DNA of 64,000 bases from Bifidobacterium sp. 7101 (lineage in GTDB: Bacteria; Actinomycetota; Actinomycetes; Actinomycetales; Bifidobacteriaceae), in NCBI RefSeq assembly GCF_000499285.1, contig NZ_AWUN01000005.1, forward strand, positions 62,001 to 126,000, written 5' to 3'. Each line of letters starts with the position of its first letter. Position 1 is the stretch's first letter. The notes under the pieces were generated by a model. The model saw only the letters and a program-made list of their open reading frames with translations, was not told the origin of the DNA and did no database searches. Made by a program: the position numbers and the translations under genes. Of this stretch, positions 30,798-41,502 are shown piece after piece.

Positions 30798-32843
30798 ATG
30801 ACACAGTCGAGCATCTCCATCATCGTCAAGGGCGAACGGAAGGAGGTGGCGGCGGATCAGACTGGCGTCCAGCTTTTTGCTGACGACAAGGACATCATCG
30901 CCGTCGACCTCAACGGGCAGCCCCGCGACCTCTATACACCCCTGCACGAAGGCGACAAGGTCGAGCCCATCACGCTGGAGAGCGACCAGGGACTGGCCAT
31001 CATGCGGCACTCGGCCACCCACGTCATGGCCCAGGCCGTCCAGGAGATCCGTCCGGACGCCAAGCTGGGCATCGGTCCGGTCATCAAGGACGGCTTCTAC
31101 TACGACTTCGACGTGGACAAGCCCTTCACCCCCGACGACCTTAAGCAGATCGAGCAGCGGATGAAGCGGATCATCAAGTCCTCCCAGAGCTTCCGCCGGC
31201 GCGTGGTCACCGAGGAGGAGGCCCGCAAGGAGGAGGCCGACCAGCCCTACAAGCTGGAGTTGATCGGGGCCAAGGAAGCCGAGATCAACAGCGAGGAGGC
31301 CACCGAGGTGGCCACCGGCGGCGAGCTGACCATGTATGACAACCTGGACCGCGAGGGCAACACGGTCTGGAAGGATCTCTGCCGGGGCCCGCACCTGCCC
31401 AACACCCGCTACATTCGCTGCTTCAAGCTCATGCGCACGGCCGCCGCCTACTGGCGCGGGGATGAGAAGAACCCCATGCTCCAGCGCATCTACGGCACCG
31501 CCTGGGCCAACAAGGACGACATGAAGGCCTACACCGCCCGTCTTGAGGAGGCCGCCCGACGCGACCACCGCAAGCTGGGCGCCGAGATGGATCTCTTCTC
31601 CTTCCCGGACGAGATCGGGCCCGGCCTGCCCGTCTTCCACCCCAAGGGCGCGGCCGTCATCAACGCCATGGAGGACTACTCCCGGCAGATGCACCGGCGC
31701 AACGGCTACTCCTTCGTGCAGACCCCGCACATCACCAAGGGCCACCTCTACGAGATCTCGGGCCACCTGCAGTGGTACAAGGACGGCATGTACCCGCCCA
31801 TGCACCTGGACGAGGAGAAGGACGCCAACGGCAAGGTGACCCGCCAGGGCTTCGACTACTACCTGAAGCCCATGAACTGCCCCATGCACAACCTGATCTT
31901 CAAGTCCCGGCAGCGCTCCTACAAGGAACTGCCCCTGAGGCTGTTCGAGTTCGGCACCGTCTACCGCTACGAGAAGTCCGGCGAGGTCCACGGCCTGACC
32001 CGTGTGCGCGGCCTGACCCAGGACGACTCCCACATCTACTGCACCCGGGACCAGATGAAGGGTGAGCTGACCAACCTGCTCCAGTTCGTGCTCAAGGTGC
32101 TCAAGGACTTCGGCCTCAACGACTTCTACCTGGAGCTGTCCACCAAGGATCCCAACAAGTTCGTCGGCTCCGACGAGGTCTGGGAGGAGGCCACCAACAC
32201 CCTGGCCGAGGTGGCCAAGGACTCCGGGCTGGAGCTGGTTGACGACCCCGAGGGCGCCGCCTTCTACGGGCCCAAGATCTCCGTGCAGGCACGGGATGCC
32301 ATCGGGCGCACCTGGCAGGTCTCCACCATTCAGCTGGACTTCAATCTGCCAGAGCGCTTCCAGCTGGAGTACATCGCCGCCGACGGCTCCCACCAGCGGC
32401 CGGTCATGATCCACCGGGCCCTCTTCGGCTCCATCGAGCGCTTCTTCGCCATCCTGCTGGAGCATTACGCCGGCGCCTTCCCGGCCTGGCTGGCCCCGGT
32501 CCAGGTGCAGGCCGTGCCCGTGGCCGACGAGTTCGCCCCCCATCTGGAGCACCTGCTGGACCAGCTGCGCGACGACATGGTTCGTTGCGAGATCGACCGC
32601 TCCGACGATCGATTCGGCAAGAAGATCCGCAACGCGGCCAAGTCCAAGGCCCCCTTCATCCTGATCGCCGGCGAGGAGGACGTCTCCAAGAACGCGGTCT
32701 CCTTCCGCTTCCGCGATGGCAGCCAGCTCAATGGTGTGCCCGTGGAGCAGGCCCGCGCCTGGATCAATGAGGCCATCAAGGTCCGCGCCCAGATCAACTC
32801 GGCAGACGACTTCCGAGCGAACACCTCCTGCAGTCAGGACTGA
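30798..32843 (+). CDS. thrS: Threonyl-tRNA synthetase
   Basis: 681 residues, class II. N-terminal TGS domain (1-65), an editing-domain region with the zinc-site HSATHV and an RGPHLPNT segment, then the catalytic core with motif 2 ([21 protein letters not shown]) and motif 3 ([19 protein letters not shown]), and a C-terminal anticodon-binding domain. The zinc-site cysteine is in KPMNCPMH. The ATG at 30798 has AAGGA eight bases upstream. In mycobacteria thrS likewise heads a pgsA1-acyltransferase-pimA cluster. Confidence 0.97.
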   Translation: MTQSSISIIVKGERKEVAADQTGVQLFADDKDIIAVDLNGQPRDLYTPLHEGDKVEPITLESDQGLAIMRHSATHVMAQAVQEIRPDAKLGIGPVIKDGFYYDFDVDKPFTPDDLKQIEQRMKRIIKSSQSFRRRVVTEEEARKEEADQPYKLELIGAKEAEINSEEATEVATGGELTMYDNLDREGNTVWKDLCRGPHLPNTRYIRCFKLMRTAAAYWRGDEKNPMLQRIYGTAWANKDDMKAYTARLEEAARRDHRKLGAEMDLFSFPDEIGPGLPVFHPKGAAVINAMEDYSRQMHRRNGYSFVQTPHITKGHLYEISGHLQWYKDGMYPPMHLDEEKDANGKVTRQGFDYYLKPMNCPMHNLIFKSRQRSYKELPLRLFEFGTVYRYEKSGEVHGLTRVRGLTQDDSHIYCTRDQMKGELTNLLQFVLKVLKDFGLNDFYLELSTKDPNKFVGSDEVWEEATNTLAEVAKDSGLELVDDPEGAAFYGPKISVQARDAIGRTWQVSTIQLDFNLPERFQLEYIAADGSHQRPVMIHRALFGSIERFFAILLEHYAGAFPAWLAPVQVQAVPVADEFAPHLEHLLDQLRDDMVRCEIDRSDDRFGKKIRNAAKSKAPFILIAGEEDVSKNAVSFRFRDGSQLNGVPVEQARAWINEAIKVRAQINSADDFRANTSCSQD

Positions 32844-32846
32844 CCA

Positions 32847-33521
32847 ATGTTCGAGCATCTACGGCGCCCCTGGAAGCGCATCATCGCCCCCATCGCCCGC
32901 GGCCTGGTTCGTCTGGGCGTGAGCGCCAACGGTGTCACCATCAGCGGAGCCGTAGGCACCACACTGGTAGCCATCCTGACCGGGTTCACCGGCTGGCTTC
33001 TGCCTGGGGCCATCGTCCTGGCCATCCTGGTGGCCTTCGACTCCCTGGATGGTTCCGTGGCCGCGCTGACCGGCGGTGGCACGCAGTTCGGGGGCTTCCT
33101 GGACTCCACCCTTGACCGGATTGCGGACTGGGCCGTCCTGACCGGGGTCATCATCTACCTGCGCCGTCACGAGCTGGCCTGGGTGGCTGATGGCAGCCAC
33201 CAGGGTCCCGACATCTGGGCCCAGGTGGGCATGGCTGCAGCACTCTTCGCCATCATGACCTCCTTCGTCACCTCCTACGCCCGGGCCCGGGCCGAAGCGG
33301 AGGGCTTCGAGGCCAAGAACGGCATCGCCACCAGGTCCGACCGGCTGGTCATCATTCTGGTGGGCATGGCCCTGACCGGGGCCGGGCTGCCCCTGGCCGT
33401 GCTCAGCTGCTTCCTGGTACTGCTGGCCCTGCTGGGCGTCGTCACTGTCTGGCAGCGGATCAGCCACGTGGCCAAGGACATGAGCCGTAACCCGCAGCCT
33501 GCCAACCCCAACCACGAGTGA
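32847..33521 (+). CDS. pgsA: CDP-alcohol phosphatidyltransferase (phosphatidylinositol phosphate synthase-like)
   Basis: 224 residues, about six helices. The catalytic CDP-alcohol motif is recognisable: D-x-x-D-G-x-x-A at DSLDGSVAA, then G-x3-D-x3-D at GGFLDSTLD; the Arg normally after the Ala is Ala here. It starts 3 bases after thrS. Mycobacterial PgsA1 (PIP synthase) has the same neighbours, so the likely reaction is CDP-diacylglycerol plus inositol phosphate to phosphatidylinositol phosphate; phosphatidylglycerophosphate synthesis is the alternative. Confidence 0.85.
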   Translation: MFEHLRRPWKRIIAPIARGLVRLGVSANGVTISGAVGTTLVAILTGFTGWLLPGAIVLAILVAFDSLDGSVAALTGGGTQFGGFLDSTLDRIADWAVLTGVIIYLRRHELAWVADGSHQGPDIWAQVGMAAALFAIMTSFVTSYARARAEAEGFEAKNGIATRSDRLVIILVGMALTGAGLPLAVLSCFLVLLALLGVVTVWQRISHVAKDMSRNPQPANPNHE

Positions 33522-33525
33522 GCCT

Positions 33526-34536
33526 ATGCCGGATCGACTGCTCATCTTTCTGGCGCAGCACGCGCGTCTGGTGCCCGAGAGGCTGTTGCGCGGCCTCTTC
33601 CTGGTGGCAGCCGACCTCTGCTGGCTCTTCCGGATAGGCGGCGTCAGACAGCTGGAGCGCAACCTGGCCCATGTCATGCCAGAGGCCGACCGTCGTAGTC
33701 TGAGGTGCACCTCGCGCCAGGGTATGCGCTCCTACTTCGTCTACTTCGTCGAGGCCTTGACTGTGGGAGCCCGCACGAAGGAGCAGCTGCTGGCGCGCAT
33801 ACACGGTGGCGGCAACGCCTACCCGGCTCCGGCCAAGACCGACATCAGCCTACGCTCCCTGCCCATAGGCATGGGCCACCAGGGCAACTGGGACTATGCA
33901 GGCTTCTGGGCCTGCTCCACGGTCGGTCAGGTCACCACGGTGGCCGAGCGGCTAAGAGACCAGGGGATGCTCAACACCTTTGCGGACATCCGTCGCCGCC
34001 TGGGTATGAACATCCTGCTGACCGGCGAGCCGGACATCACCGGCCGTCTGACAACCCTGCTGCGGGAGCCTGACCAGGTGGTGCCCCTGCTGGCCGACCG
34101 CGACCTGAGTCGCCGAGGCGTCTTCGTCAAGGCCTTCGACTCCTGGATTCGCGTGGCCGCAGGTCCTGCCGTCATCGCCCTGGATGCCCGTCTGCCCCTC
34201 TATACCGTGAACATGCACAGGGAAAGGCTGACGGGGGAGCGCCGGCGTCAAGCCAAGACCCCCTACGGATATGTCTGCCAGGTGGACGGGCCAATCGCCA
34301 TCGAACCCTACCTGGACATGCCCCGGGAGCAGGCCATCAACGACCTGACCCAGGCCTGGGTGGACCAGTGGGCCCAGGGCATTCGCGAGCACCCCGAGGA
34401 CTGGCACATGCTCCAGCCGATTTTCCTCGAGGATCTGGATCTTTCCCGGATGCACGACCTGCCGGACTTCATCCTGGCCCAGGCATCCAAGGACAAGGGA
34501 GGTGACGGGCATGAAGGCACCCGAGCAAAGGCCTGA
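33526..34536 (+). CDS. Lysophospholipid/phosphatidylinositol mannoside acyltransferase (PatA-like)
   Basis: 336 residues of the LpxL/HtrB-like acyltransferase family. The H-x4-D catalytic motif is in MGHQGNWDYAG around residue 113, and a second block lies at VVPLLADRDLSRRGVFV. An N-terminal hydrophobic stretch (about 20-37) suggests membrane association. In mycobacteria PatA acylates phosphatidylinositol mannosides, and position between pgsA and a PimA-like gene supports the same role here. It overlaps the mannosyltransferase by 26 bp. Confidence 0.85.
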   Translation: MPDRLLIFLAQHARLVPERLLRGLFLVAADLCWLFRIGGVRQLERNLAHVMPEADRRSLRCTSRQGMRSYFVYFVEALTVGARTKEQLLARIHGGGNAYPAPAKTDISLRSLPIGMGHQGNWDYAGFWACSTVGQVTTVAERLRDQGMLNTFADIRRRLGMNILLTGEPDITGRLTTLLREPDQVVPLLADRDLSRRGVFVKAFDSWIRVAAGPAVIALDARLPLYTVNMHRERLTGERRRQAKTPYGYVCQVDGPIAIEPYLDMPREQAINDLTQAWVDQWAQGIREHPEDWHMLQPIFLEDLDLSRMHDLPDFILAQASKDKGGDGHEGTRAKA

Positions 34537-35794
34537 GCAGACAGAACGGGACGCCATCAAGGCGCCTCTGCGGGTGGGGATCATCTCGCCCTATTCCTTC
34601 GAGACCCCGGGCGGCGTCCAACTGCACATCCGCGACTTCGCCAGGCATCTTATGGACCGTGGCCACCAGGTGCAGGTTCTGGCCCCGGGCCGACGCACCC
34701 AGGACATGCCCCTCTGGGTGCAGACCACCGGCTCCTCCTTCTCCATTCCCTACAACGGATCCGTGGCCAACCTGAGCTACTTCGGCGTGGCCGGTCACAA
34801 GACCCGTCAGTGGGTCAGGCAGGGCCACTTCGACATCCTGCACCTGCACGAGCCCGAGGTGCCCTCCCTGAGCCACAAGCCCTTGAGGCCCGGCTTCATT
34901 CCCTGCCCCTATGTAGCCACCTTCCATGCGGCCTTCGATTCGACCCCGCTGGCCCTGAGGCTGACCAGGCGCTACCTGCGCCGATACCTGGCCAACATCA
35001 GCCAGGCCATCTTCGTCAGCCCCTCGGCCATGCAGAACGCCAAGAATCTGCTGGAGCCGGGCATACCCAGCCAGATCATCCCCAACGGCATCGAGACCAG
35101 TGCCCTGCGCAATGCCCGGCCACGCCCGGAATGGCAGGGGAGCGAGCGGGAACCCACCATCGGATTCCTGGGACGGATGAAGGAGGAGCGCAAGGGGTTC
35201 AAGATTCTGGCCCAGGCCGCACCTGCCATTCTGCAGCGCGTGCCTGGAGCCCGCTTCCTGTGTGCGGGAGACGGCCAGGGGGAGGCTCGGAAGATACTCG
35301 AGGCCGTCGATCCCGGATTGGCCCGGCACTTCACCTTCCTGGGTCGGATCAGCGACGAGGACAAGGCCTCCTTCTACCACAGCCTGGGCCTGTATGTAGC
35401 CCCGCAGACTGGGGGCGAGAGCTTTGGCATCGTGCTGGTCGAGGCCATGGCGGCAGGATGCCCGGTGGTGGCCTCGGACCTGCCAGCCTTTAAGGATGTC
35501 TCCCAGAACGGGCGCAGTGCGCGTCTGTTCGCCACCGGAAACCCCCAGGACTGCGCCCGGGTGGTTCTGGACCTGCTTGATGACCGATCTGCCCGCCTGA
35601 ACCTGGCCTCGTGCGGAATGCGTCGGGCCAGCGACTATGACTGGGAGCGGGTCACCGACCAGGTTCTGGATGTCTATGCCCGGGCCCTGGCAGCCCGACC
35701 CGATCATCGCCGTGGACTGCTGGGCAGGCTGGTGGGCCGGAAGGCTGGTTCTCCTTACGATGAAGCCCCCACGGAAGGGCCTGAAAACCCGTAA
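34511..35794 (+). CDS. PimA-like phosphatidylinositol alpha-mannosyltransferase
   Basis: 427 residues, GT-B fold, GT4 family. The N-terminal GIISPYSFETPGGVQLHI closely resembles PimA's GDP-mannose/acceptor start; the C-terminal E-x7-E region reads GGESFGIVLVEAMAAGCPVV. A 20-residue hydrophilic leader precedes it, and there is a short basic C-terminal tail. The ATG at 34511 follows a near-perfect AGGGAGGTGA site. Likely transfers mannose to phosphatidylinositol on the cytoplasmic face. Confidence 0.87.
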   Translation: MKAPEQRPEQTERDAIKAPLRVGIISPYSFETPGGVQLHIRDFARHLMDRGHQVQVLAPGRRTQDMPLWVQTTGSSFSIPYNGSVANLSYFGVAGHKTRQWVRQGHFDILHLHEPEVPSLSHKPLRPGFIPCPYVATFHAAFDSTPLALRLTRRYLRRYLANISQAIFVSPSAMQNAKNLLEPGIPSQIIPNGIETSALRNARPRPEWQGSEREPTIGFLGRMKEERKGFKILAQAAPAILQRVPGARFLCAGDGQGEARKILEAVDPGLARHFTFLGRISDEDKASFYHSLGLYVAPQTGGESFGIVLVEAMAAGCPVVASDLPAFKDVSQNGRSARLFATGNPQDCARVVLDLLDDRSARLNLASCGMRRASDYDWERVTDQVLDVYARALAARPDHRRGLLGRLVGRKAGSPYDEAPTEGPENP

Positions 35795-35855
35795 AATTGT
35801 CGAAGAGCAGAACTAGAATTCCATTCGTTTACGTATTCGTACCGTCAGGAGACAT

Positions 35856-36611
35856 ATGTCAGGGCATTCGAAGTGGGCGACCACCAAGCACAAGAAAGCA
35901 GCCATCGACGCCAAGCGTGGCAAGCTCTTCGCCAAGCTGATCAAGAACATCGAGATCGCTGCCCGTACCGGCGGCGGTGACCCCGACGGCAACCCCACCC
36001 TCTACGACGCCATCGTCAAGGCCAAGAAGTCCTCCGTGCCCGCGGACAACATCACCAGGGCCGTCAAGCGCGGCTCGGGCGAGGAGGCCGGAGCGGCCAA
36101 CTATGAGAGCATCGTCTACGAGGGCTACGCTCCTGCCGGCGTGGGCATCATCATCGAGTGCCTGACCGATAACCGCAACCGTGCGGCCGCCGAGGTCCGT
36201 TCCACCCTGACCAAGGGCGGTGGCTCCCTGGCCCAGAACGGGTCGGTCAGCTTCAACTTCGAACGCAAGGGCCAGATCATCGTCCCCTCGGAGGGTCTGG
36301 ACTACGATACGGTCTTCGAAAAGGCCGCCGAGGCCGGTGCCGAGGACGTGCAGGACAACGGCGACAGCTACACCGTGCTGACTGCCCCCGGTGACATGGT
36401 CACCGTCCGTAAGGCCCTGCAGGATGCCGGCATGGACTACGACTCCGCCGACCTGGTCCTCAACCCCAAGAGCGAGGTCACCCTGGACCTGGACTCCGCC
36501 CGCAAGGTCTCCAAGCTGATCGACAACCTGGACGACCTGGACGACGTGCAGGAGATCTACAGCAACTGGACCGCCCCCGACGAGGTCATGGCCCAGTTGG
36601 ACGACGAGTGA
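35856..36611 (+). CDS. yebC: YebC/PmpR family regulatory protein
   Basis: 251 residues. The N-terminal [20 protein letters not shown] and [18 protein letters not shown] are diagnostic. Members were described as transcription regulators (of ruvC-linked genes and quorum sensing) and more recently as translation factors easing ribosome stalling, like mitochondrial TACO1. Starts with ATG at 35856 after CAGGAGAC. Immediately precedes ruvC, the standard bacterial linkage. Confidence 0.95.
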   Translation: MSGHSKWATTKHKKAAIDAKRGKLFAKLIKNIEIAARTGGGDPDGNPTLYDAIVKAKKSSVPADNITRAVKRGSGEEAGAANYESIVYEGYAPAGVGIIIECLTDNRNRAAAEVRSTLTKGGGSLAQNGSVSFNFERKGQIIVPSEGLDYDTVFEKAAEAGAEDVQDNGDSYTVLTAPGDMVTVRKALQDAGMDYDSADLVLNPKSEVTLDLDSARKVSKLIDNLDDLDDVQEIYSNWTAPDEVMAQLDDE

Positions 36612-36615
36612 CCTT

Positions 36616-37197
36616 ATGATCGTTCTCGGCGTCGATCCGGGGCTCACCCGATGCGGCGTTGGCGTTATTGAAGCCGGTGCATCGCGCCGGCTTTCCTTTG
36701 TTCATGTGGATGTCGTGCGCTCAGACCCCGAACAGAGCCAGGACCTGCGTCTACTGACCATCTACCAGGGGCTGACGGCCGCCCTGGACCGTTTCAGCCC
36801 AGACGTGGTGTCCATTGAGCGGGTCTTCGCCCAGTCCAATCACAACACCGTGTTGGGAACCGCCCAAGCGGCCGGACTGGCCATGCTGGGGGCGGCGCAG
36901 CGGGGGATTCCCGTGGCCCTGCATACACCTACCGAGGCCAAGATGGCCGTGACAGGCAACGGCCAGGCAGACAAAATTCAGGTGCAGCGGATGGTGGCCC
37001 GCATTCTTGGGCTCAACCAGTTGCCCAAGCCCGCCGATGCAGCCGATGCTCTGGCGCAGGCGATTTGCCATGCCTTAAGGCCTGCCGGGGCCATCCAGGG
37101 CGGAGAGCGCGAGGAGCATCTGACCCAGGCCCAGCGTCAGTGGGCCGAAGCCTCCGCTAGGTACGGCAAGCATCGGGGAGTCCAGCGAGACATGTAA
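36616..37197 (+). CDS. ruvC: Holliday junction resolvase RuvC
   Basis: 193 residues, RNase H fold. The four acidic residues sit in [16 protein letters not shown] and [14 protein letters not shown]. It cuts Holliday junctions moved by RuvAB. It starts 4 bases after yebC and so is probably read with it, while ruvAB has a separate SOS-controlled promoter region. Confidence 0.96.
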   Translation: MIVLGVDPGLTRCGVGVIEAGASRRLSFVHVDVVRSDPEQSQDLRLLTIYQGLTAALDRFSPDVVSIERVFAQSNHNTVLGTAQAAGLAMLGAAQRGIPVALHTPTEAKMAVTGNGQADKIQVQRMVARILGLNQLPKPADAADALAQAICHALRPAGAIQGGEREEHLTQAQRQWAEASARYGKHRGVQRDM

Positions 37198-37203
37198 GCT
37201 GAT

Positions 37204-37219
37204 TCGAACAGACGTTCGA
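37204..37219 (+). promoter_or_regulatory. SOS box (LexA operator) upstream of ruvA
   Basis: TCGAACAGACGTTCGA is a perfect match to TCGAAC-N4-GTTCGA. It lies between the ruvC stop and the ruvA start, 20 bases before the GTG, so ruvAB can be induced by DNA damage independently of ruvC. Confidence 0.9.
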
Positions 37220-37239
37220 ATTCATTGAGGGGTGATCAA

Positions 37240-37851
37240 GTGCTGGCAATGCTGACCGGGCGGGTGGCCGCCATCGAAACAGGCTCTGCCGTCATTGATG
37301 TTTCGGGGGTGGGTTTCGAGGTGCGCATGCCTCAGTCGGATCTGGCCTCCATGCGGGCCGAGTCCACGGTCACCGTCTACACGGCCTTGTCCCTGACCCA
37401 GGATGCGCTGACCCTCTACGGGTTTCTCAGTCGCACCTCCAAATCCCTCTTCGCCCAGCTGCAGAAGGTCAGCGGCATCGGACCTCGCGTGGCCTTGTCC
37501 ATCCTCGCCACCCTGAACTCGGACCAGCTGGCCCAGGCCGTGGCTGACGGCGATGCTGCGGCCCTGTCCCGTGCACCGGGTCTGGGCAAGAAGGGCGCTC
37601 AGAAGATCATCCTCGAACTCTCCGGCAAGCTGGATTTGGATGCCGGCGCAAGCAGACAGGGACCCGCTCAGACCGACGATGGCGCCCACCAGGTGGTTGA
37701 GGGACTGATCTCCCTGGGCTGGTTGCAGCGTGATGCCGAGCAGGCCGTGGAGCAGACCTGCAACGAGGGCGGCTACACCCTGCCACTACAGTCGGCCGAC
37801 ATTCCCAAGGTGCTCAAGCAGGCCCTTACCCGGCTGGACAGGGGGCGCTGA
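37240..37851 (+). CDS. ruvA: Holliday junction branch-migration protein RuvA
   Basis: 203 residues: N-terminal OB domain (MLTGRVAAIETGSAVIDVSGVGFEV), two helix-hairpin-helix motifs (VSGIGPRVALSIL, APGLGKKGAQKIILEL) and a C-terminal RuvB-binding domain. The GTG at 37240 lies at good spacing from GAGGGG; the in-frame ATG at 37249 or TTG at 37225 are alternatives. ruvB follows at 3 bases. Confidence 0.96.
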   Translation: MLAMLTGRVAAIETGSAVIDVSGVGFEVRMPQSDLASMRAESTVTVYTALSLTQDALTLYGFLSRTSKSLFAQLQKVSGIGPRVALSILATLNSDQLAQAVADGDAAALSRAPGLGKKGAQKIILELSGKLDLDAGASRQGPAQTDDGAHQVVEGLISLGWLQRDAEQAVEQTCNEGGYTLPLQSADIPKVLKQALTRLDRGR

Positions 37852-37854
37852 CCC

Positions 37855-38931
37855 ATGGCTAAAAAGCAGATCTCTACGGGATACATCGACTCCCAGAATG
37901 GCGACGCCCAGGAGGAATCCCTGCGGATGGTCTCGGCCAGGCCCATCGAAGGCGAGCCTGTCAGCGACGAGGAGCTGCGTCCTGAAACCCTGGACGGGTT
38001 CATCGGCCAGCCCCGGCTCAAGGCCCAGCTTGGGCTCTTCCTGGAGGCCGCCAAAAAGCGGGACGTGGCCCCGGACCACATCCTGCTGGCAGGCCCTCCA
38101 GGCCTGGGCAAGACCACCCTTGCCATGATCGTCGCCCATGAGCTGGAGGTACCCATCCGCGTTACTTCGGGACCGGCTGTCCAGCACGCCGGCGATCTGG
38201 CCTCCATCCTGAGCTCTCTGGAGGCCGGCGAGGTGCTCTTCATAGACGAGATCCACCGTCTGCCCAGAGCCGCCGAGGAGCTGCTCTACATCGCCATGGA
38301 GGATTTCCGTGTGGATGTCATGGTGGGCAAGGGTCCAGGAGCCTCCTCCATTCCGCTGACCCTGCCCAGGTTCACGGTCATCGGCGCCACCACCCGTGAA
38401 GGCATGCTGCCCTCACCCCTGCGGGCCCGTTTCGGCTTCACCGCCCACTTGGACTTCTACCCGGAGGAGGAGCTGGAGAAGCTGGTCGAGCGGTCGGCCA
38501 AGGTCCTGGGCATCGTCCTGCGGGATGACGCCGCCCATCAGCTGGCCCTGCGCTCCCGCGGCACGCCCAGGATCGCCAACCGCTTGTTGCGCCGTGTGCG
38601 CGACTGGGCCATAGTCCACGATCTTCCCGAGGTTGGCCCTGAAGATGTCAAGCAGGCCCTGGCCCTCTACCAGATTGACTCCGAGGGGCTGGATCGTCTG
38701 GATCTGGCCGTGCTCAAGGCCATCGTCGACAGTTTCGACGGCGGACCCGTGGGCCTGAACAATCTGGCCGCCATGGTGGGCGAGGAGGCCGAGACAGTAG
38801 AGACAGTCTGCGAGCCCTACCTGGTGCGCGAAGGCTTCCTGGTGCGCACCCCAAAGGGACGTGTGGCCACCTCCAAGGCCTGGGAGCACTTGGGCCGCAA
38901 ACCGCCCGAGGATGTCATGAAGCTGTTCTAG
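37855..38931 (+). CDS. ruvB: Holliday junction DNA helicase RuvB
   Basis: 358 residues, AAA+ motor. Walker [12 protein letters not shown] (about residue 80), Walker [10 protein letters not shown], sensor 1 at [10 protein letters not shown], arginine finger region PLRARFG, and a winged-helix C-terminus. It carries a 40-residue hydrophilic N-terminal extension before [11 protein letters not shown]. Operon with ruvA. Confidence 0.97.
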   Translation: MAKKQISTGYIDSQNGDAQEESLRMVSARPIEGEPVSDEELRPETLDGFIGQPRLKAQLGLFLEAAKKRDVAPDHILLAGPPGLGKTTLAMIVAHELEVPIRVTSGPAVQHAGDLASILSSLEAGEVLFIDEIHRLPRAAEELLYIAMEDFRVDVMVGKGPGASSIPLTLPRFTVIGATTREGMLPSPLRARFGFTAHLDFYPEEELEKLVERSAKVLGIVLRDDAAHQLALRSRGTPRIANRLLRRVRDWAIVHDLPEVGPEDVKQALALYQIDSEGLDRLDLAVLKAIVDSFDGGPVGLNNLAAMVGEEAETVETVCEPYLVREGFLVRTPKGRVATSKAWEHLGRKPPEDVMKLF

Positions 38932-38997
38932 ACTGGGGTCTTCGCAGCAATGTATATCGCCGTTTGATACCCGTCGAAACAAGGAGTGGAAACAACC

Positions 38998-39576
38998 ATG
39001 GGATCCATGATTTTCATGATCGTCATCATCGCCCTGATGATCGCCATGATGTGGGGAAGCTCCCGCAAGAGCAAGCAACAGCAGGAAGCCATCCGGGACT
39101 TCCGCCAGTCCCTGCAGCCCGGTGACGAGGTGGCCACCACCCAAGGTCTCCTGGGCAAGATTGTCTCCGTGGACCTGGAGAAGGAGCAGGTGGTTATCGA
39201 CTCCGAGGGTTCGCTGTCCCGCTGGCGCATCCAGGCCATCACCAAGCCCCCCATCGTACCCGCCTACATCCACGACGACGAGGTTGACGAAAACGGCAAC
39301 CCCCTGCCCGAAAATGCGGATGCCCACGCCGAGGTCACCGCCGCTGAAGACGATGACAACGCCGACGACAATGCCGATGGCGAAGAAACCGCCGCTGACG
39401 ATACTGCCACACAGAACTTCGCCGCCTCAGAGCCCGAGGATGAGGCTGAATCCAAGTCGGATTCCGAACCGGAGCCTGAAGACGAATCAGACAAGGCCAA
39501 GACTGCGGAGAAGTCGGATGACGCTGACGAATCCGATGCTTCCAAGGCTTCAGATTCGACTTCCGCCAAGTCCTGA
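38998..39576 (+). CDS. yajC: Preprotein translocase subunit YajC with acidic C-terminal tail
   Basis: 192 residues: a single N-terminal helix (about 2-18), the conserved YajC domain (SLQPGDEVATTQGLLGKIVSVD) and then, after residue 100, an Asp/Glu/Ala/Ser-rich low-complexity tail of about 90 residues. YajC accompanies SecDF at the SecYEG channel, but secD and secF, which often follow yajC, are not here; apt is next. The ATG at 38998 follows AAGGAG. Confidence 0.9.
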   Translation: MGSMIFMIVIIALMIAMMWGSSRKSKQQQEAIRDFRQSLQPGDEVATTQGLLGKIVSVDLEKEQVVIDSEGSLSRWRIQAITKPPIVPAYIHDDEVDENGNPLPENADAHAEVTAAEDDDNADDNADGEETAADDTATQNFAASEPEDEAESKSDSEPEPEDESDKAKTAEKSDDADESDASKASDSTSAKS

Positions 39577-39684
39577 ACCTTATACGCGCGCCACACCTTC
39601 CGTCAGGCTGACTCTGAACGGAAACGCGGCGCGCGTATGATGGCCCCGGCAACCACTTCCAAAGAGCAAGACAGAAAGAAGATC

Positions 39685-40269
39685 ATGGCTCAATCGGACG
39701 ATATCAAGGTTGGAGAACTTAAGCAGGTCGGCGATGATGACGCCGCTTATCTGATCTCATTGATCCGTACCATTCCGGACTTTCCCAAGAAGGGGATCCT
39801 TTTCAGGGACTTTATCCCGGCCATGTCGGATCCCAAGGGATTGGCCATCATCCTCGACGCCATGAAGCGCACCTTACCCGTGAAGCCAGAGGACTTCGAC
39901 CTGGTAGCCGGCCTTGAGGCACGCGGCTTTCTGATTGGTCCCCAGCTGGCCACCGATTTGGGCAAGGGCTTCCTGCCCATGCGCAAGGCCGGAAAGCTCC
40001 CTGCCCCCACCTACAGCCAGGAATACGCCCTCGAATACGGCAACGCCCGCATCGAAATCGAGCAGGGCTGCCTCAAACCAGGCCAGCGAGTCCTGATAGT
40101 GGACGATCTGATCGCCACCGGCGGTTCTGCTCAGGCGGCTGCACGTCTGGTGGAGCAGGCCGGAGGCCAGGTGGCTGGTTTCAGCTTCGTCATGGAGCTC
40201 AACGGTCTCGACGGCCGAAAGGCCCTCGGTGCCTACCCGGTCACCTGCCTGATGAACATGCCCGCCTGA
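39685..40269 (+). CDS. apt: Adenine phosphoribosyltransferase
   Basis: 194 residues. Converts adenine and PRPP to AMP for purine salvage. The PRPP-binding motif VLIVDDLIATGGSAQA and the N-terminal RTIPDFPKKGILFRD are family hallmarks. The ATG at 39685 follows AGAAAGAAGATC. sucC begins 22 bp downstream. Confidence 0.96.
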   Translation: MAQSDDIKVGELKQVGDDDAAYLISLIRTIPDFPKKGILFRDFIPAMSDPKGLAIILDAMKRTLPVKPEDFDLVAGLEARGFLIGPQLATDLGKGFLPMRKAGKLPAPTYSQEYALEYGNARIEIEQGCLKPGQRVLIVDDLIATGGSAQAAARLVEQAGGQVAGFSFVMELNGLDGRKALGAYPVTCLMNMPA

Positions 40270-40291
40270 GCACGATTGGGGGACTTTCACC

Positions 40292-41502
40292 ATGGATTTG
40301 TACGAATACCAGGCCAGGCAACTGCTCGCTGAACATGGCATCTCCCAGCCCAGGGCCGTCTATGCCTCAACCGCAGAAGAAGCCGGCCAGGCGGCCGACG
40401 TCATCGGCTACCCCTGCATGATCAAGGGCCAGGCCACCATCGGCCACAGAGGCCAGGCGGGAGCGGTCAAGCGAGCCGAGAATCACGAGCAGGCCGTGGC
40501 CTTGGCTCAGGCCATCCTGCCCATGAACATCGACGGCCATCCGGTCAGCGGGATTCTGGTCACCGAGGCCCGCAACATCCTGCACGAGTACTACCTGTCC
40601 ATCTCAGTGGATCGCACCTCCCGGGACTACGATGTTCTGGCCACGGCCAGCGGCGGCACCGAGGTTGAGACCATAGCCCGCGAGCATCCCGAATCAATCC
40701 GGCGCTTGCATATCGGCCCATTGGAGGACTTCGACAGACGGGCCGCCCGCACCATGGCCGAGCGCATCGGCTTCTACCATGCCGATCTGGAGCAGGCTGC
40801 GCAGATACTTCTGGGTATGTGGCACACCTTCCAGGACAGCGATGCGACCCTGGTCGAGATCAACCCCCTGGCCAAGGTGGGCGATCCGGACGACGAAGCC
40901 ACCAAGCACCTGGATGCCCTCGATGCCAAGATTTCCCTGGATGGGAACGCAGCCTTCCGGCACGACGGCTGGAAGCGCTTCACGGACCCGGCTCAGGTTG
41001 ACCCACTGGAAGCCAAAGCCAAGGCCGCGGGCCTGCACTACGTTCATCTGGACGGTCAGGTGGGCGTCATCGGCAATGGCGCAGGACTGGTCATGAGCTC
41101 CTTGGATGCGGTCGCCGGATCGGGACGCCGACAGGGCGTTCCTATCGGGCCGGCCAACTTCCTTGACATCGGCGGCGGAGCCTCGCCCGAAGTCATGCGC
41201 ACCAGCCTGGACGTGGTCCTTTCCGATCCCAAGGTCCGTTCGGTCATGGTCAATGTCTATGGAGGCATCACCTCCTGCAAGCAGGTGGCCCAGGGCATCC
41301 TGGCCGCCGTGGACGCTGAAGGCAAGCAAGACCAGAACGACGACCGGCCCATCGTGGTCCGCTTCGACGGCAATGAGGCTGCCGAGGGACTGGACCTGCT
41401 GGCCAAGGCCCAACAGCCTCGGCTCAAGGTGGCCCGCACCATGGAGGAGGCGGCGGACCAGGCCGTGGCTCTGGCCGCTCAGGCAGGAAAGGAGACGGGA
41501 CG

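Noticed and set aside
30726-32858. A minus-strand open frame across thrS
   Set aside because: Antisense shadow of a highly biased gene; no motif or start signal.
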